A stretch of 64,000 nt of DNA from Rhea pennata (Eukaryota; Chordata; Aves; Rheiformes; Rheidae), in assembly GCF_028389875.1 (NCBI RefSeq), contig NC_084702.1, positions 72,203,582-72,267,581 on the forward strand, in the 5' to 3' direction. The notes beneath the pieces were generated by a model. That model was not told the DNA's origin and ran no database searches. It saw only the letters and a program-made list of their open reading frames with translations. The stretch's first letter is position 1. Every line of letters begins with the position of its first letter. A program made the translations under genes and the position numbers. Shown piece by piece: positions 61,801 through 64,000 of this stretch.

Positions 61801-63130
61801 AAGGAAGGACAAGGACATCACAAGCAAGGTCAAGAAAAAGCATCACCGAAAAGAAATTTCCACTCTGTTCTTAGAGATGTTGGTCCCTCTCTACAGCAAA
61901 GACTTTCAGGACTTCAAGGGAACCTGGGAAGTGTGAACATGTCACAGAGAAGTCAAAAGGCAAAGACGAGCTTGACTGTCCGCACATCCTGACTGAACCA
62001 ACACACCGACCATTTGGAGCAGGTGGACGCTCCTCATGTCTCTGGGTCTCTGAATTGCTGTAGGCTACTCCAAAATTTATACCACCCTGGATGAACAAGA
62101 AACTGGGGTTCCAGCTGTACTTTCTAGTTTCCCTTTGGATGTGGTGACAAGCTGGGACCTTCATGTGAGTTAGGCGATTATAAAGTCTGCATCCTAGAAG
62201 CTGTGCCATGGAAGCACTGAAGTTCAACTAGGTGCAGTCAGGAAAGACCTGGAGGAAAATGCCCAAAGATGCTCTGTCCTCTTTCCCCTCCTCTCAAAAG
62301 AAAGAATTTTATTCTCAAAAGTTTATTTTTTTAATTTAACTATCTTCATAAATGAATACAGTTATAGACTATCATTTTCTAGGTGCTGTAGTTAGGGCAT
62401 AAATGCCTATGGCTGTTCAAAGCTCCAGCTAGGAGACAAAGTAAAGTTGCTGTTACAAGAACATAAGGGATGAAGCTGAAGAGTGGATGGCTGACCAAGG
62501 GTCCATATGGGTGATGTCCAAGGGCCCATGGGACCAACGCTTTCCCACATCCTGAGGACATGTTCTTCAGCAGCCTGTCTTCAGCAGAGGCTTGGCTGAG
62601 AGTGGTAGCTTGGAAATGCTGCTTCGAGATGTTTTGCAGGCTTCTAGGTATCCTTTCCATTGAATTTTTTATTAAAAACACCACTTTAGTTCTGCAGTCC
62701 AGCTATAAAATCTGTAGAGCCTTGCAGACCACAAGCAGTCCATGCAGAAAAGCTTTGGGAACTACTAGCCTCAGATCATTTCCCCAACTTGCACCATGGG
62801 TCACCATCCAGAACAGGGTTTGTTCGACTCAGCCGAGGAAATGCCCAGGGGCAAGTTTGGTGGATTGGTTAAACCTTTTCCAGTCCGTATGGCTCATACC
62901 ACTGTCCATGTCTGATCATGGCTGAGCAGCAGGTCAACTTGTTGATGTGATTGAATTTTGAAGCTTGCACTATTGGGTTTAATGGATGCTTGTGTTTGCA
63001 CATGCCTTCTTAAGTCAGACTATAATGTTGCTGTGTTTTTACTGCTTTTCTAATTCATAATTGTTATGAAACAACATAATGTAACATTAATTGCCTCGAT
63101 TGATATAAAACTTGGAAAAAACAAAAGGAA
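58832..63130 (+). other. MYORG: MYORG 3' UTR and downstream flank
   Basis: A long 3' UTR is expected, as the human mRNA carries several kilobases after the stop. No canonical plus-strand AATAAA was seen; ATTAAA variants lie at about 60265 and 62670, and an AT-rich block with TATAAA near 63105 could be the end. A microsatellite lies at 59311-59358. No other gene is recognised; ORFs up to 135 codons are unsupported. Confidence 0.45.
59311..59358 (+). repeat. TACA/TA microsatellite with C9 tract
   Basis: Repeats of tacata pass into tatatatata and then a run of nine cytosines, within the probable MYORG 3' UTR. Confidence 0.9.
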
Positions 63131-64000
63131 ATTTAACTATGTCCATCTATGCCCAATGAGTGGGGCCAGTTGTTCAGGCAGTAACACATTTGGGAGTTTT
63201 TGCCCTAGACTTCACTGAAATTAGAGTTGAGGGTGTTGATTTATTTAAAACTTGTATTTTGAAGCTTTGACAGCTGTTTTAAAGATGAGAACTGGCTGCT
63301 CCCTTGCCCTTGTTTGCTGCCCTCAGTGGGGGACTGGGATAAAAATGCACCATCTTCCAGCACGGGCTGGTTTGCATCAGGAATCACCCTCCCATGGATC
63401 CCTAAAGCAAAGGGAATAGCTGAGTCTTGAGACTCGCCTGGAAAAGACCATGCCCAGTTGAATCCTGCTGCTACATCAGCCCCTGGGGAGGACCCAGGCA
63501 GCTTTGCTCCTATTTCTACTGGGAAAAGGAGGTTAGAGGCACCTGCCCCATGTGTCACAGCCCCAAAGGGCCCATTGGCATTGATACTGGGGGTGTAGGG
63601 GGTGCCTCTCCACGTTGCTTACTGGGGATGTACAGTTTGAGATTGCTTGCAAGCACTGATGAAGAGGAGGCTCCTCTCTGACACCCCAGAAAATCAGGAT
63701 GCCGGGAGGAGGCCAGTTTGGCTATTTGCCATTACAGGACCCAGACACCAAGGCAGGGTTTGCACTGAAGTGCTACGTGAGAGGAGGAAACAGAGGTCAC
63801 GAAACTCGTCTAAGAGCTTACCTTTTTATTTTGCTTCCCCCTAAAAGCTGGGGCTGTGCCCAGGGAAGGCGTATGAGCCCCACCGGGAACGGGGGCTCAG
63901 CTCTGCGCTGTGTCCAGCTAGCTCAGAGGGGGCTCCTGGCTCCCCCCACCTCCAGGGAGATGCCGAGTCGTGCTGCAAAATGCGCTCCGCAGCCGTGTCT
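63131..64000 (-). other. Right flank, possible 3' end of a minus-strand gene
   Basis: Minus-strand AATAAA signals are seen at about 63241-63246 and 63825-63830. From the human map, NUDT2 is the convergent neighbour of MYORG, so its 3' UTR could enter here. No NUDT2 coding sequence is present, and the assignment is inference from gene order only. Confidence 0.25.

Overview
This window is ordinary vertebrate nuclear DNA, most likely from a bird. The evidence is spliced genes with GT-AG introns, decayed CR1 LINE fragments, sparse repeats, GC-rich CpG-island promoters, and three neighbouring genes in the order FAM219A - SPMIP6 (C9orf24/SMRP1) - MYORG (KIAA1161), all on the + strand. From knowledge of the human map, this matches the block at 9p13.3, which corresponds to the avian Z chromosome. 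Assignment to birds rather than another sauropsid is inference.

Layout. 1-35,923: FAM219A, lacking its first coding exon, which must lie upstream. Five coding exons are seen (751-850, 29511-29613, 34045-34125, 34504-34558, 35765-35923). Intron 2 is about 28.7 kb and holds old CR1 pieces, microsatellites and no recognisable gene. 35,924-48,000: the FAM219A 3' UTR, of unknown length, and intergenic DNA with several candidate polyadenylation signals. 48,466-50,196: SPMIP6, a compact six-exon sperm/cilia microtubule inner protein gene in a CpG island, with a possible further terminal exon at 50,643-50,748. 50.8-56.7 kb: very GC-rich intergenic and promoter DNA. It holds a dimeric minisatellite, a ZNF143-type motif, GC boxes and a GGGGCC run touching a good splice donor; I read this as the probable MYORG promoter and non-coding first exon. 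56,795-58,831: the intact single-exon MYORG coding region, a GH31 ER glycosidase. 58.8-64 kb: MYORG 3' UTR and flank. A minus-strand polyadenylation-like site near the right edge may belong to the expected convergent neighbour NUDT2.

The three genes have no known joint pathway; they are conserved neighbours. FAM219A has no established biochemical function, SPMIP6 acts in the sperm manchette/axoneme, and MYORG is an endomembrane alpha-galactosidase. I found no RNA gene, CRISPR array, intact transposon or viral gene. The observations most worth checking are the SPMIP6 3' end, where a stop codon sits exactly at a potential splice donor before an exon-like ORF; the GGGGCC run at the putative MYORG exon 1 donor; and a 22-bp perfect GATA palindrome.
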